A stretch of 64,000 bases of DNA from Zeugodacus cucurbitae (GCF_028554725.1 NC_071668.1:74517719-74581718), one strand, 5' to 3'. Shown: positions 22,381-36,544, numbered from the stretch's first letter. Made by a program: numbers and translations. The notes: generated by a model not told the origin, from the letters alone.

Positions 22381-25109
22381 TCGAAAGGTTGTACGATCAA
22401 ATCTCAACAGCGGAAATTCTGAAATTGTTTCTAGCCAGATAATGACTCAAACATCTGTTAGGAAAAGGTTTTTCATGGGCATCATTACCCACCCTTTATT
22501 TGTTGTAAAAAATCATGTCATATATGTCCTGAGAATCTATATACATACATACATATGTTTGTATGCATCCCAAGAAATGTTTTGCCGTTAGTGTAATTTT
22601 TTGTTGTTTTTTTTTTAATTTGTCATACGCCCATCGAACACACTTTTGGACACATTCACTTTTTTAAGGAAAGCGACTTATGCAGTATTAATTTATTTAA
22701 TTTCGCACCATTGTGACAGCAAAAAGACAACAACAACTACAAGTTGATGGCTGCTGTTATGACATTTACGTGTTAAATACAAAAGCGCAAAAAATGCGCT
22801 TACATGGTAGACCACACACACGCATCAAAAGCACGCACGCACGCTCGCACTCACGCACTCAGCTTGTGAACTGGCATTTATTATTAATACCAATTTGGTT
22901 ATGGACGTGACTTAAATTGGTCAAAGCGATTTGAATTGACAGTAAGAAGTACGACATGGTGATTTGAGAATTTTGTGTAGAATAACGGTAGGTATTTACT
23001 TATATAGAGTAGGCTATAAAAATATGTTACATATAAAATTACATACGCACATACATTATATATATATGTAAATATAAAAAAAAATAAAAATACATACATA
23101 TGTATATATGCATGAAAATTACATAACCGCAAATAGTTGACTCGCATAATTTGTAATTCTTTTATTTATACGAAAATATCAAACCTTTATGTATATGCCG
23201 GCTACTGTTTGTAATCAAAACCACAATTAGCTATTTGTTCGGCTTGATAGAATGCTTTACGAAGATTGACAGCTTAATTAAATGCTGGAATTGCTGGTAT
23301 TCATGTTGAATTGTGTGAAACAATTTGTATTGCAAAGCTTACAAAGATTTTGATGTTTTGAAATTTGATCTGTTTGACTCACAGATCAGATCGGCTGGGA
23401 ATTAGTTGGTGGTTGGGGTAGTATTGGGCATTTATATGCATAAATTTACATACTTATATATCTTTTGTTACAAAAACGTGATTTTTTGTATGCGTGTCTG
23501 TATAGTTTATAAGAATCTTTAATAAAAGTATAAGCTGTAGGCCAAGATTATTGCTTAGGAAATTAAAAATATGTTTATTTTGACAGCTAGAAGACAATTT
23601 ATGTAACTAATTGAACTTTTAATTGAAAATTGACTTCAATAAATATATATTAAAAGTAATTAGACTCATAAAAAGTTGTTTCTTTATTAAGAAAATGTTT
23701 AAACAAATTCATTTTTAGTGGAATTTGATAGAAATTATATACGAATTTCGAAATAGTACAATAAATTAAAATTTAAGACAGGAGCTGACTCATTAATATC
23801 GTTTTTACACATGAGCTAATTGATCAATTAACCCGCCTCTGCTCGATTAAAACGCTTTTGAAGATCGATTAACCATACAAAATAAATTCTACATTTATTA
23901 TTAATTGAATTTTAATCGACTTGAAAATCAAATGCAACTCTGCGACAAAGTCGTACGATATACGTTCTTTGTCTGCGATTGGCTGAATTTTTTAATAAAA
24001 AAAGCTAAGGTAGATGTCGCTGCTAAAATATTAATCAGCTGATGAAACTTACCAACTTCTTATGAAAAGCAAAAACAAAAATCTATAACAGCTGATCGGT
24101 CATCGAGTAGACGGGTGTATAAAAGGCAAAATAGGGTTTCTCAATAAAAATTTTAATTGATCAATTAATTTGGCTGTCTAAAAACGCTATTACATTTTGA
24201 GAATTTTTAATTTAAAAATTTATCCAATCCTGGATGTAGTTCCTTAGAAACCAATATTTAAATTTTTTGACTCAAAATTTCAATTAATTTTTTTTATAAA
24301 AAATATTCATCAAATCCATAGAGATTATAGCTTGAACCATTTTTCTCATCAAATATTTATATATCTTTACGAAATGAATTTCACAGTTCACGCAATGAAC
24401 CACTGCGTTTACAGTTTTGGTGTCTCATATTTCACTCATACGCCCCGCCGCACCGCACACTGTAGTGCAAACAAGCGGCTAATCAATAGTATATACCATG
24501 GATAGCGGCGCTTTACAAATGCGTAAAGCAAACACCTGAACTCCACACCAACCAACTAACTCTAAGCGTTTTGAAGTGAAAAATGTGAATTTAACATTTT
24601 TATTAGCGACATTAACACCATTTTGAGTGCGCAAACAATTAGGAGGCATAGGTGAGATGCCGGCTGGTAGAAATAGTAAAAAAATAGTGTTAGCTAAACA
24701 ATAGAACAAAAAATGAAACAGGCGTCCGGTGAGCGACCGACATTTATTATTTTTTGTTATTTTTTATTGGCGTTGGAGATTGTGCGCACAGATACAGATA
24801 CACACATACACATACATATAAATACATATATTCATACATATGTACTTGAGTGTGTGTCTATAGCAGTTTGCAGGTTTTTGCAACATTCGTTAGTCTAACG
24901 CTTGCAACACCACACACACGCTGACTGCTGCAATAAAGTCAAATGAAAGTAAAATTGGCAAAAAAAATCGCCACACAACAAGCGAAACTTTAATGTGTGG
25001 CCGCAAGTGTTAAGCAAATATTTGAGGTGCTGTACAAAGGCACGGTTTGAGAAATGTTTAAAGCGATGTTGGAAGGAAAAAATCGCAAAAAGACTATTCT
25101 TTCAATTTT
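22381..25109. other. non-coding with CATA/TACA microsatellite patches
   Basis: Includes CATACATACATATG at about 22542, a TA/CATA-rich tract at 23040-23110, and ACACATACACATACATATAA near 24802-24821. No coding signal was seen. Confidence 0.45.
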
Positions 25110-26120
25110 TTTCTGCCCAAATATATAAGTAAAATTTAAAAAAAAATTTAAAAAAAATATTATATAAAGAAATAAAATATATAAATTTACTAAAAAATAA
25201 AATAAAAATATTTAAATAACAAAAACACAAACAAATTACAACAAAAAGAATTTAAAAATGCCAAAAAATATATACATAAATCTACTAATAAAATCAAAAA
25301 ATAAATTAAATAAAAATAAAAAAATTTAAATTATAATACAACAAAAAAAAAAATAAAAATTACAAAAAAAAATTTAAAATTGCAAAAAAAATAAAATAAT
25401 TAAAAATAAAAAAAATTAATATATAAAAAAATATAATATAAAAATTTACTAAAAAAATTGGATACAAACATTTAAATAACAAAAAAAAATGAAAATTACA
25501 ACAAAAAGTATTTAAAAATTCTAAAAAAATATACATAAATCTACTAATAAAATCAAAAAATAAATTAAATAAAAATAAAAAATTTAAATTACAATAAAAA
25601 AAAATTAATATTACAAGAAAAAATTAAAAATTTGCAAAAATAAAAATAAAAACATCAAAAATAAAAAGATTTAATTTATACAAAAATAAAATATATAAAT
25701 GACATAAAAACATTTAAGTAACAAAAAAATTAAAATTATAACAAAAAGAATTTAAAAATTCCCAAAAAATATATATAACTCTACTAATAAGAAAGTTAAA
25801 AAATAAATTAAATAAAAATAAAAAAATTTAATTATAATACAAAAAAAAAAATTGCAAAAATAAAAATAAAAATATTAAAAATAAAAAAATTGAATATATA
25901 CATTTACTATAAAAATTACATAAAAACATTTAAGTAACCAAAAAATTAAAATTACAATAAAAAGTATTTAAAAATTCCAAAAAAAATATATATAAATCTA
26001 CTAATAAAAAATTTAAAAAATAAATTAAATGTAAATAAAAAATTTAAATTACAACAAAAAAAATTACAACAAAAAAAATTTTAAAATTTGACAAAAACAA
26101 AAATAAAAAATTTAAAAATA
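25110..26120 (+). repeat. A-rich degenerate tandem array, four units of about 220-260 bp
   Basis: Nearly the whole kilobase is A or T, with A strongly dominant on the plus strand and almost no G. It is not a simple microsatellite. A block ACAAAAAGAATTTAAAAAT...AAATCTACTAATAAAATC...AAATAAATTAAATAAAAAT recurs four times, with the TCTACTAATA anchor at 25281, 25540, 25780 and 25997, giving spacings of 259, 240 and 217. Units differ by small indels and substitutions. The array has no coding capacity. Confidence 0.75.
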
Positions 26121-27465
26121 TGCTCCAGAGCCAAAAAGGTTTAATGCAAAAATTTAGCTAACTGCGCCGGCGCACCGGCAGCGACAGCCACAACAGCCGC
26201 GCCATTTGTTTATGACTAATTGCGGTCTTTTTAGAGCAAACGAAAAACAAAACAAATAGCAATAACAACAAACAAATAATTGTTAAAAATTACTTGGCAA
26301 AAAAATATAAAAAAACCACAACAACAAAAAGGTAAATTTAGGTGCACAAACAAAGCTTCTGACTGTTATGTACGAGTATATCGGCCGCGTATGAGTAAGT
26401 GCCACGCCAAACGCCAGTTGTCCGTATGTCAATGTGCCAATGTGTTTGTGCGCCACACCGTTGAAGGTGTCATAAATTGTTTGCGTTGGGCATTTTGACA
26501 CTTAACAATACAATTATTATTGCTGCTGTGGCAATATTTGTTGCCATACAACGACATACATTGTGTGGATATTCTAATCTACTTTGCGCCGCCGCCGCAC
26601 TTTGCATGCGCTCGCGCTCGGCTCGTTTGTTATAATTTTGGAGCGATTTAACGGCATTATGTTGTTGTGGCAAACGTTTTGTTTTTACTAAAAACATATT
26701 TATTATTATTATTTTACTGACATTGTTTTCGTTGTTGTTGTTGTTATTTGAACGCCCAACTGCATTGCATTATAATTAAGTAGATCGACTTAGCGTCAAA
26801 GTTGTTGCAACGTGTGCAACGTGCAACAGCAGCCGTAAGGTTATTTGTTATACAGTTGTTAGGAATCATAATGTAAATTGTCTTGACGTGTTCGGCACTC
26901 GGCGTGTTGTTGCCTTTGTTTGTGCGCAATTTCACGCAGTCCTAACTCGTTAGTTGAGTGCTGGGTGTTGCCTTCCACGAATTTGGCATAATTTGTATTT
27001 GCTCGGAGTGTGGCCGCAATTATTGTAATTTTTCGTCACAGCATACCGAAATTTGCGTCATGGCGAGGGGGCTGAGGTGGGCTGGGTGTATGTAAGGTGG
27101 TTAGTCACAGCGGAAAAATCGTATTTGTGAGGGGAAATATTTCAGAAATTTTTTCACAGTAACTTGAGCACAATAGTTTATCGTTATTTGATAATTTTAG
27201 ATCCCTCCGGACCAACAAAATTTAGAGTTCGAAGTATAATTAAATAGTTGTCTTTTTTTACAATATAAGAGCTGCTTCCTTTGCTTTTGATTAGTTTCGT
27301 TTTTAAATTATATTGGCCATAACAACGGGACTTTCGAAGGACCCTTTGTTTATATTTAATCTATCCCGGGATCTATTCACATCCAGCGTTGCTAGATACT
27401 TCTTAAAACGGTAGGAACCGTAGATTCTGGACTATAACGGTCAAATGAAAAGAGTGGAGGAGCAG
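26121..27465. other. non-coding, no gene seen
   Basis: Moderately AT-rich sequence with GTTGTTGTTGTTGTT (about 26730-26746) and a short GC-rich patch at 26166-26205. Open frames on both strands lack domains. Confidence 0.4.
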
Positions 27466-28742
27466 AAAATCGCAACATGTTGCACAGAGTATTATAGTTT
27501 TGTTCACATAACGGTTGTTTGTGTCACCAAGAAATAAAAGAGTTAGATATGGGGTTATATATATATAAATGATCAGTATGACGAGTGGATTTGAAATCCG
27601 GTTGTCTGTCCGTCCGTCTGTCCGTTCTTTTTTAGATGTACGTTCAAAAATGGGCAAAATCGGTCCACTGCCACGCCCACAAAATGGCGGAAACCAAAAT
27701 TTGGAACATAGGATCGCATTAGAGAGGGGCACATTTGGATGTAATTATTTTAAAAAAGTGGGCGTGACCCCGCCCCCAAATAGGTTTTATGTATATATCT
27801 TGCAAACCAATAAAGCTATATAAACCAAACTTTCTGCAGTCGTTTCTTTTAGACATTTTCTAATACAGTCCAAAAATGACAGAAATCGGAGAATAACCAC
27901 GCCCACTTCCCATACAAAGGTTAGGTTTAAAACTACTAGAAGTGGGTTAACTTAATAACGAAAAAAGTCAGAAACACTAAATTTCACATAAGAAATGGCA
28001 GATGGAAGCTGCACTCAGATTTTTTTACAAAATGGAAATGGGCGTGGCGTCGCCCACTTATGGGTCAAAAACCATATCTCAAGAACTATTCGATCTACTT
28101 CAATGAAATTCGGTATATGACACTTTCTTGACACCCTGATGACACGGGTGGAAAATGGGCTAAATCGGTTTAGAATTACGTTTACTTCCTATATAACTCA
28201 ATTTTGAATTCTCGGATTCATTCACTTTATAATATATGCATTAAGAACCAATGAAGATATCGGAATAAAACTTTACACAAATACTGTATTGTCAAAATCG
28301 GACCATGACTTTTCAAGGCCCCTGATATCGAACATGAAGAACTCGGTGCCTAAGAATAATTTTTCACCGAAAATATAGGTAAATCTGTCAGATATTTTAA
28401 TGTAATTCATTCCCTATGAATTTTGTTTTATCACATTTTGTTTATGTACCAAAAGTGGTTAAAATCGGGTCATAACTTCCCCCAGACCCCATATACCTAA
28501 TTATAGATAATATAAAATTAAGTGGGCGTATAGTCTTCGATATATTATATCTTGGAAACGGTGAAAACGGTTCAGGAATTACCTCAGTCCCCATATACTA
28601 TTTATGATGATTTTCGTTATTCTATTCAACTTTAATCAGAATATATGGGTCGAATTGTGTTATCTTTATAAAATTACATCAATAAATTGCGAGAGTATAA
28701 AATGTTCGGTTGCACCCGAAATTAGCCTTTCCTTACTTGTTT
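27466..28742 (-). repeat. family R repeat, copy 2 (longest)
   Basis: The plus-strand right end (about 28688-28740) reads GCGAGAGTATAAAATGTTCG, then GGTTGCACCCGAAATTAGCC and TTTCCTTACTTGT, the complement of the start of copy 1. The left end carries GTTCACATAACGGTTGTTTG (27502-27521), also seen inverted at the end of copy 1. In between are GTCTGTCCGTCCGTCTGTCC (27605-27624), CCACGCCCACAAAATGGCGG, and ATGGGCGTGGCGTCGCCCAC. At 1277 bp it retains segments deleted in copies 1 and 3. It is non-coding. Confidence 0.85.
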
Positions 28743-28749
28743 TGATCTA

Positions 28750-29540
28750 CTTATATAGCAAACTTGTGGATTTATGACTGAGGACCGTTTCATAAAACTT
28801 TACCAGCAAAGATCCAAGAAATTGTTGCCTAGATCTCACAAAGGCGAGAACCTTCCATCCTCATTTCGCATCGCATCCTCATTCAAGCAGCTACTGCCGC
28901 TAGAGTCCGTTTTTAGTTTGACCGCGAACATCCCGATGGGACAAAGGCCAGTTAGAACCCCTATGACTCAGTAAATATTGACATTGCTGAGGACGAAGAT
29001 GGTACATGCTACAGAGCAAGTGCTAGTGACTGTCCAGCGTTGTCTTAGTTCAGCTGAGACTCATCCATTCAGTAGTAAATTATAAGAGGATGGTGGTGTA
29101 CATATACTCATTCCATTGTAGGTGAGGCTGATGTACCGAGCCTAAAAAGCTCATCAGCAATATGCCGCAATTCCGCTGCGGCTAGGCACCCAAATCAGTA
29201 TGATTGGGAAGTGATCCGATGTCACTGGTAGTGAGGGAAGGCATTCCCTTACCAGCCACGAACGTACAGTCAGCTAACTCAAGCCAAAGCGTTGATATGC
29301 TGTCAGAGTGGATCGTTTCTTCTTGAAAGATACTTGAAAGATGATGAGAATCAACTGAAAAAATGGTCCGGTACCTTAAATGGAAATCTTCCGAACTGAA
29401 ATCTTGTCCTACATAGGGCGAAACGGAACGGAAATTTTTCAAAGCAAGCAAGAAGAGACGGTTCTTTTGATTAACAGATCTATGTAAATAGAAGAGACGC
29501 AGACTTTTATTCCTCAAAATTATTTGGGTAACGTTTTCTT
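28750..29540 (-). mobile_element. LINE family C, degraded 3' end with RNase H
   Basis: On the minus strand, short in-frame pieces match the end of an RNase-H-bearing LINE: IADELFRLGTSA (about 29150-29115), the N.xADELARxG box of RNase H, then TGLCPIGMFAVKLKTD (28950-28905), the post-RNase-H 'LTGHxPIG' motif, followed by SCLNEDAM. Many stops and frameshifts separate these. It looks older than family B, from which it differs in sequence. Borders are approximate. Confidence 0.6.
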
Positions 29541-30428
29541 CAGCTTCATTTCAAATCTAATTTCTTAAGTCGACGACAAAGTTTTTTTTCTCCTATCGCA
29601 ATTTTATCGCCGACAAATCACAAGGTAAAGTACACACTTCTACTGTTCTGAAGCAAAAGTCTGCAGTCTGTGGTGAGCGCTCTATTTTTAAACTATGCTA
29701 TTTACAATTAGATCAAACGATTGCTATTTCTCTATGTACTTACATATATAAGTTTGGTGGAAACGACACATTTCCATTACAGATGCGCGCTAGAAAATCG
29801 CAAAATTCGACAATAAAAACAAACACTTCATTCGGCAGCAACTTAAATTTTTTGCGGCAAATCTAAATTTTCATGCGTCTCAATTTTCCTTCGCTGCAAA
29901 TGAGTGCGAAAAGAAACAAGTGCAACAACAACAGCAAAAAATGAGTCCAACCATCTGTGCTGCGGTGGCACGTAAAGTCACATGGCGTGAATGGCGGCAT
30001 TTCTTGAGTCTTTGATGCTTAGCAATGAAGTCACAGTAATGTGGCATAAACGCTTGGCAGGCGAACAATTTCAAAGTTTATTTACAAAACTCAAAAACGA
30101 AAAGAAAAGTGAAGCGGATGAAAGACTCTGAAAAACGAATGACAATTGAAGGTAAATGGCAATGCGTCATTTGGTTGTCGAAAATGGCGGTCATGTATAT
30201 GGTAGATTGTACATACATATGTATGTAAGAGTCTTCAGAGTAAAGTTGTCTAACACAAGGAGAGGATGTGGCATGCCTCAAACAATGTTGCACATATTGC
30301 TCATGCTTTGTGAAAAATTTTAAATATATTTTTAAAAGGTAAATTACAGCAAACAAATTTAAAATTTTTCCATTTTTTTTTTAATTCCTTATTCTTTTGC
30401 TCATTTCCATTGCTAACATATTTCTAAA
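29541..30428. other. non-coding, no gene seen
   Basis: Presumed intronic sequence with short simple repeats. No domain-bearing frame was seen. Confidence 0.4.
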
Positions 30429-30430
30429 TA

Positions 30431-30759
30431 CGAGGGCTGCTATATATATTTCTGGCCTAGGCCACACTAAGTGTTGCCAGGTGCAATCTGACATTTCAAT
30501 TGGAAAGTTTGACTCCCACCAGCATACATTCGATATTGCATGAACACCTGGCCGTAAAAAAGGTTTGTTCTCGTTGGATCCCGCACAATTTTACAATCGC
30601 TCAAAAAAAGGCTCAAAAAAGTGCTTCGAAAATTGGTTTGAGCGCATGCAAAAGCGTATAAATCTTGATGGAGAATATTTTGAAAAACAGGAAAACCATT
30701 TTCGTTGATAAATATTCCTATTTTCATTATTAGGCCAGAAATATATATAGCAGCCCTCG
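30431..30759 (+). mobile_element. mariner-derived MITE
   Basis: The ends are perfect inverted repeats of 31 bp: CGAGGGCTGCTATATATATT, continuing TCTGGCCTA and beyond, at 30431, with the complement ending at 30759. TA flanks both sides (30429-30430, 30760-30761). The 329-bp body keeps coding scraps of its parent: CFENWFERMQKRINLDGEYF (about 30627-30690) is the C-terminus of a mariner-family transposase. It is therefore a deletion derivative, not an unrelated MITE. The intact ends could still be used by a transposase supplied elsewhere. Confidence 0.92.
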
Positions 30760-30761
30760 TA

Positions 30762-33700
30762 TAAGAGTGTGTTTGTAAGCACATTTGTGTAGCCACAATC
30801 TCATTTTAAAATGCATTAAATGTTTGTAATTAAAGCCATTTACAAGTCTTATCTTTACCACGCACCTAAAACTGTCAACGCCAAAGTGTCAGCTGTCATA
30901 TATTCATATATACATATATACAGTTTTGTCTGCATCGAAAACGCACTAGCGTTTGCCTGTTGGCTAACACTTTCCCAACGCGTTGTTGTTTATTTGAGCA
31001 GCAATTTGGATTTGTGACAACTTTTCTTTTTTACAATAAACATAAATCCAAATTTTTTAATAGACTAACTTGCACACACAAACACTTCAGTACAAATACC
31101 CAACAAATTTCGATTCAACATGTTGCATGTAATTTGAAGTTTTCTTGCACTCTTTTCGCCAAATATTTTCCAATTTTACAAATTTGTCTGGCGAAAATTG
31201 CGTGCGTGTTGACACTCTGAAATGTTTTGACACATGTATCGAAGAGTTGAGTTGCGGTCAAATGAATAATATTTATGTAATAGTTGTCGCTCAAGAAGTA
31301 ATGTATTGATGCAGTCATTTAGTTGAAGTTAAAAAAAAATCTGTCTTTCATTGTCTGTCTGTCATTTTCTCAGGGGACTAGCGCCGAAGCATAATCAATG
31401 GTTTCGAAAACCGTCCAAAAGCTGAAGATAAACATGTGGACTTTCTTTGGTTTCAACAAATTGTCGAAGAAAGTCCAAGTCACAATCGATCTCTTATGCT
31501 TCACGTTTATAGTAGCATCCAGTTGACAGTTGGTCATGTAGAAGATACGATTTGATATCTTTGAAACTTTTCCGGGGATTATGACATTTACCGCTATTTC
31601 TGTTAAGCTAATATCGAGGCATTTGCTAATGAGGAAAAATCTGAAAACGTCATCAAGGTCTTGGAAAGATCTTATAGGATCGTTCGTTTCTGTCGTATTT
31701 CAGACTGCCAGCCAACCTTTGTTTTTTTGGAAGATACTTAACAAAATTGAGCTTTCACCCTCAGTCAGTACTTACAGTTCGAGGCAGAATCTAATTTTTG
31801 TCGAACTTTTTGAGTCTTCAATTATTCCCAATTTCTTTAGTAGAGGTTCATAATATCACCGAGACAATAAAAACTACAACTAATATTTAGTCCTCAAATT
31901 CTTAGAAAACGTGTAAAGGTAGGAAACTGATTTTTTGTTTTAGGGATATATCAAGGTATTTCAAATAATGCTGAGTCAATCTGAGATACTTCAGATGAGT
32001 CATTGAACGTAATTCTTGAAATTAGGCGAATATTTTGACTATGAGACTTTATGAAACTTTATGTAGGTTAAACCATAGCTGCTAAATGTATATACTGTCA
32101 TATAAATATTTCCCAAACTAACAATAGTTAATCTATCAAAAAGGTCACACGAACATTTCTGCCCCACCTTCAACTAACTTATGCTTTTAAACCAATATAA
32201 AATGTTGGCCACAGCACCACAAAAACACGCTGGCACCCACAATATACAAATCGCTTCTATATTTAGCTAACCGTTTATTCGAACTCACCTAAGTATGTAA
32301 TGTAAGTAATTGAAATTTTCAATCAATCATGGTTTAGCTAATTCCACTACTTTGCACGGCGTAGCAAATCGAATTACCACCGTTAAATTATAGTTTTGTG
32401 TAGTTTTATTTTTTTTCCACAAATGCGAACATACTTCTTAGTAATTGTCTAATAAAGAAAGAGCATTTAGATTGACGGTCTAGTCGGTCGGTGATCGAGG
32501 AATGTGGCAGAAATACTTAAGCGACCAATATTGCCAAGTGCAGTCAAGGCGCATTACAAGTCGCGGATATTTGCTGAAATGAATGAAACAGTCGCTCAGA
32601 AAAGTAGAACACTAAAGAGAGTTAGGATTTACAATAAAGTTCCTTATTAAAATCAGGGACTGGGATTACTGTGCATATATTACGACATATTTTTTTGTAG
32701 TATATCTGAGGTAGCAAGTGGTAAGCTTTCTGAAAGATATATTCATTGGTAACCCATATCCTTATATATCATTATATGGGTATGCCTTCTTGGTTACGTG
32801 AGAGAGATTTTGAAAATCTCAAGTTCACTATAGGCATCAGGGGTCCTAAATTTGTACTTTGCTTTAGAATGCTTTAGAACTCTTCTATCGAATCCTTTGC
32901 TAATTTTGATGAGAGGGTACCCTATAATTATTGTATTGTTATATATATCGATTGGTATTAGTATTAAAAAGGAATTCCGAAGAACATTGATTTCGGAAAC
33001 GTATAAACTAAACTACGATATGTTTTTCAATTATCAATAATATTGAACACTAATATCTATGAAGTCTATGGCAATATGGACCAAAATGCAACAAAAAATT
33101 GAACTGGAGACTAACAGTGACAAAGTTTGTATGGTTGACGCTAATCGATCGGAACTTTTGGAGTCCGAGGAGAAGATTGAAATGGGTCGTGAGATGGTTT
33201 TTGAACAAAAAAGAGCCACAATATCTAATATTTAGTCTTCAAAGATTATTTTAGGTTATGTACAATTCGTACTCACATCTTTTGCTGGCACTGTACGCAT
33301 TCGCTCAAAAACTACAAATTAGTGCCTTAATATGCACTTTGTACCATAAAAAACTTCTATGTAGCGGCAATTAGCATATCAAAATGGTTTTGTGTGTTGC
33401 ACATGTGAATTGAAATACACGAAAAAACCACATACTTGAAACGTGCCACAAGCTAGGCTACCATCACCCAGAAGCGTTAAAATAACACACATAACAAACG
33501 ACAAAAACCCCGTAAATGCGAAGTGGAAATACCGAAAAAATCGCAAGCTGGCATGCCGGTTAAACGACAGCAGACACTACGGCAGTCCGTCAATCTGGCA
33601 GTCACTTCGTGAAGCGAACGCAAACAAGCACGGAGCCAATCAAGCTTTCAAGCCGGCGTGCAAGCAAACAAATCAATCGCTTCACTAGGTAAAGTCAAAT

Positions 33701-34865
33701 CGAAAAAATTGCAAGTGATTGAAAAAAAAGAAAACGAAAATAAAAATAAAAAAAAAACATTTTTTTTCAGCAAAAATGCACACTTTGCGTTAATTTGAGG
33801 TGTGTTCCACTCAACGCGCTGCTACGCGGTTTGCGGAATTTTCAAATGTAGCGCGCATTTTGCGGCAAAGGAAAATATTCAAATGTGCATAAAAATTGAT
33901 TTTAAATATTTTAGAAAAATGTAAAAAATATTTGTGTATATAGCAATTTATTAAAAGCATTTTTTGATTTTTTGCTGAATATTTCTGTTATGTAGATTTG
34001 TCATTTGACAGCTTTGACAAATTAAACTTTAAATTGTTAAACTGTTACCTAGTTTGTATTTCATATTTACATATTTATTTTTCATATTTTTTACTTATTT
34101 ATTATTTTTTTTATATGTATTTCAATTTTTCTGGCTTAAAAATGTTTGTCAATGCTTCACCAAGAAATACGCGGTAGCAGCAGCAGTTTAGTAGTGACAG
34201 CTTTGGTTAGCAGTGTTGCTCAGCTAACAGTTACATGTCACTACTAGATAACTATACGTATATGAGCAGTTGTGTGGGTTATCTGTAACACCCGCACTCG
34301 TTTGAGATCTTATAGTAATGACTTTTATAAACAACCTGGCTGGAAAGCCACGCCGTATACACAACTTTTTGACAACTGGACCGAAAGAAACTAGGGACTA
34401 GTTCGCAACAGAGGTGTGTACAAATATTATTACAGAATTCTAACATTTCATGGTATCTGACGATACTCAGATGAGTGTGTATTAAAAAATGTTTGGAAAC
34501 TAAGATCTCAATACTAGTACAGAAAACATTGGTTTCTCTCTTTCCAGTATATTGTGGTGACTCGTAAAGAAGTGTAAGTCTCACACTATTTTAAGATTAA
34601 AAATCTTAGAGACTTTCTTATGTTAAATATGAAAGCGTTACGAAAGAGTGCCAAAATTAACTCAAGTCAAAATCTTTAAATTAGTTTCAAACATATCTAA
34701 GGTAATAAATCCGACAGTCTCCGAATTCAAGGCTAGTAGAAAGATATTAGTAATAGAATTACTGATTTCATTATAATTAGAAGGAAATAAGTTAAGGCTG
34801 GGTAATATAATCCACGAAGCTTTAAGATTTAAAATAATAACCAAAACTACCCACCAGCATAAATA
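30762..34865. other. non-coding, no gene recognised
   Basis: About 4 kb of AT-rich sequence. A less AT-rich patch at 33430-33690 has an open frame with no domain. 32690-32860 shows faint likeness to family R, too weak to call. Nothing else was seen. Confidence 0.4.
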
Positions 34866-35440
34866 TAGGTTAGGTCAAGGGGTAGATCTCCGCATCTACA
34901 GACAATCTCACTTAGACAGCATCGACTGTCCTTTGTGACGTCCATATACTCCTGACGGATCGCCAAGACCCACATGATTCGACAAACCGCTTGGACTCGG
35001 TTATAAAGTTCTTAAGTCAGATAAGGTCGATTATAGTCACTTCGCTGGGTTCGACGAGGTGTTTTAACCTTAATCTGGCGAATGCTGGACATTGAAAGAG
35101 GAAGTTTTTGGATGATTCTTGATACCTAATCTCACTGCATGTGTGGCTATTGGACAGTGACCAGTAAGCACACCATTGATTGCGGCGCAATGAGCCTTCC
35201 TAAGCGACAGCAGCTGGAATGACTGTTTCCGGTCCACCGCGGGCCAGAAATACCTCATTACTGCAAGGCTGCTGGTTGTTGTCCAGCGTTTGACGAGCTC
35301 ACTCGAAGTCAGTGTGTTCAGCGTCTAAGTAATTCCGACGTCAATGTTGTTAGGGTACTCTCTCTTGCAAGCTGGACCATATTGTAGTTTCCAGCGATTA
35401 CGCGGTGACCGACTACCCACACAAGTCGCATTGCAAGCTA
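34866..35440 (-). mobile_element. LINE family B, 3' end with RNase H, copy 2
   Basis: Reading the minus strand from 35440 gives GTCGGTCACCGCGTAATCGC, then an AACTACAATATGGTCCAGCTTGC region equal to the GNCKADQLARE box of copy 1. FWPAVDRKQSF, LRKAHCAAINGVLTGHCPIA and THAVRLGIKNH follow (35258-35100), the post-RNase-H region. It ends in a tail complementary to AGGTTAGGTCAAGGGGTAGA (34866-34885), matching the tail of copy 1. Stops and frameshifts disable it. Confidence 0.85.
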
Positions 35441-36544
35441 AAAGAAATCCTCAATAAATTGTAATGTCACCTTAGCAGTGCTTAATCCCAATTAGTGATT
35501 TTACAGTTGTCAATTAGTAATTTGTTTTTTATATTAGTAATTTTTTTGCTGTTGCTAAATTTATGTCATACTTAGACTTTGTTAGTAAAATAGTTGTTTT
35601 TTCGTCTGTGTTGAAATCTGACAACTGTTTATTTAACATATTTACATTCTCACCAATTTTTGAGTATTTACACATACCCACGGCAATTAGCCACAATTGT
35701 TAGTGCTTTTGTAGTGCCACATGTCGCATGGCGCAAGCCTGTTGCAGTTACAACACACGCGTCTGTTGCCGCCTGCATTGAATGCCAAATGGCTTACGTT
35801 TCACATATTCAAAATCTGTTTGGTAATCGATTTTTGTCGTGGGTGTGCATGAAAATACTACTACTACAACAACAACAACATGTAACGGTCGCGAAGTGAC
35901 ATTTCTCAAATGTCATTGTTGACATTATTGACGGATTATTGAACTAGTTTGTGTAGATTTTATTTTGGTTTGTTAACCTAATTTTTTTGTTGTAAGCTTA
36001 CGGCAACAAAAACAAATCGTTTTGTTTATAAATTTTTTTTTTTAATTTTTGTTTATTCGCCATGGATAGTTTGTAAATATCCAGCTAATTAATGTCAAAT
36101 AACCTTGAGACAATTTGTGACTAATTGATAGCAATCTTACGGAAGTCGATTATGCTTAGCGAGTATCTGCAGCCCAGTACTCGTTTAAGCCTACCTGTAT
36201 GTTATTAGTGGGAGCTCAAGAAAAGTATTTAGGAAGGCTTTTTGAATGAGTGTGAGTGTAAATCAAGGTGGTGGCTTAGTTCCGGGTGACTCTTTCTGAT
36301 TCATCGATCGTATACACGATATGTGAGATAAACGATTAAAGTTTGAAGATGGAGCCTCTGAAATTAAGCGCAGTATTATAAGAGAGTTATAAACCTATCT
36401 AGATTGAGCGAAGGATCGACAAAACAGTGTTTGGTGCCGACGAAATATTTTCGATCGTGACGCAAATAGCCAAGTTATTCATGTCTATGTATGTAGAGGA
36501 TGGGATCATGTGTAGAAGTTCACGTAAGTGAGGAAAGTTTTTGA
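35441..36544. other. non-coding, no gene seen
   Basis: Includes an ACTACTACAACAACAACAAC simple repeat (about 35859-35878). No domain-bearing frame was found. Confidence 0.4.

Noticed and set aside
32690..32860. Fifth copy of family R
   Set aside because: Only about 30 bp (around GGCATCAGGGGTCCTAAA) resembles the family; too short to support.
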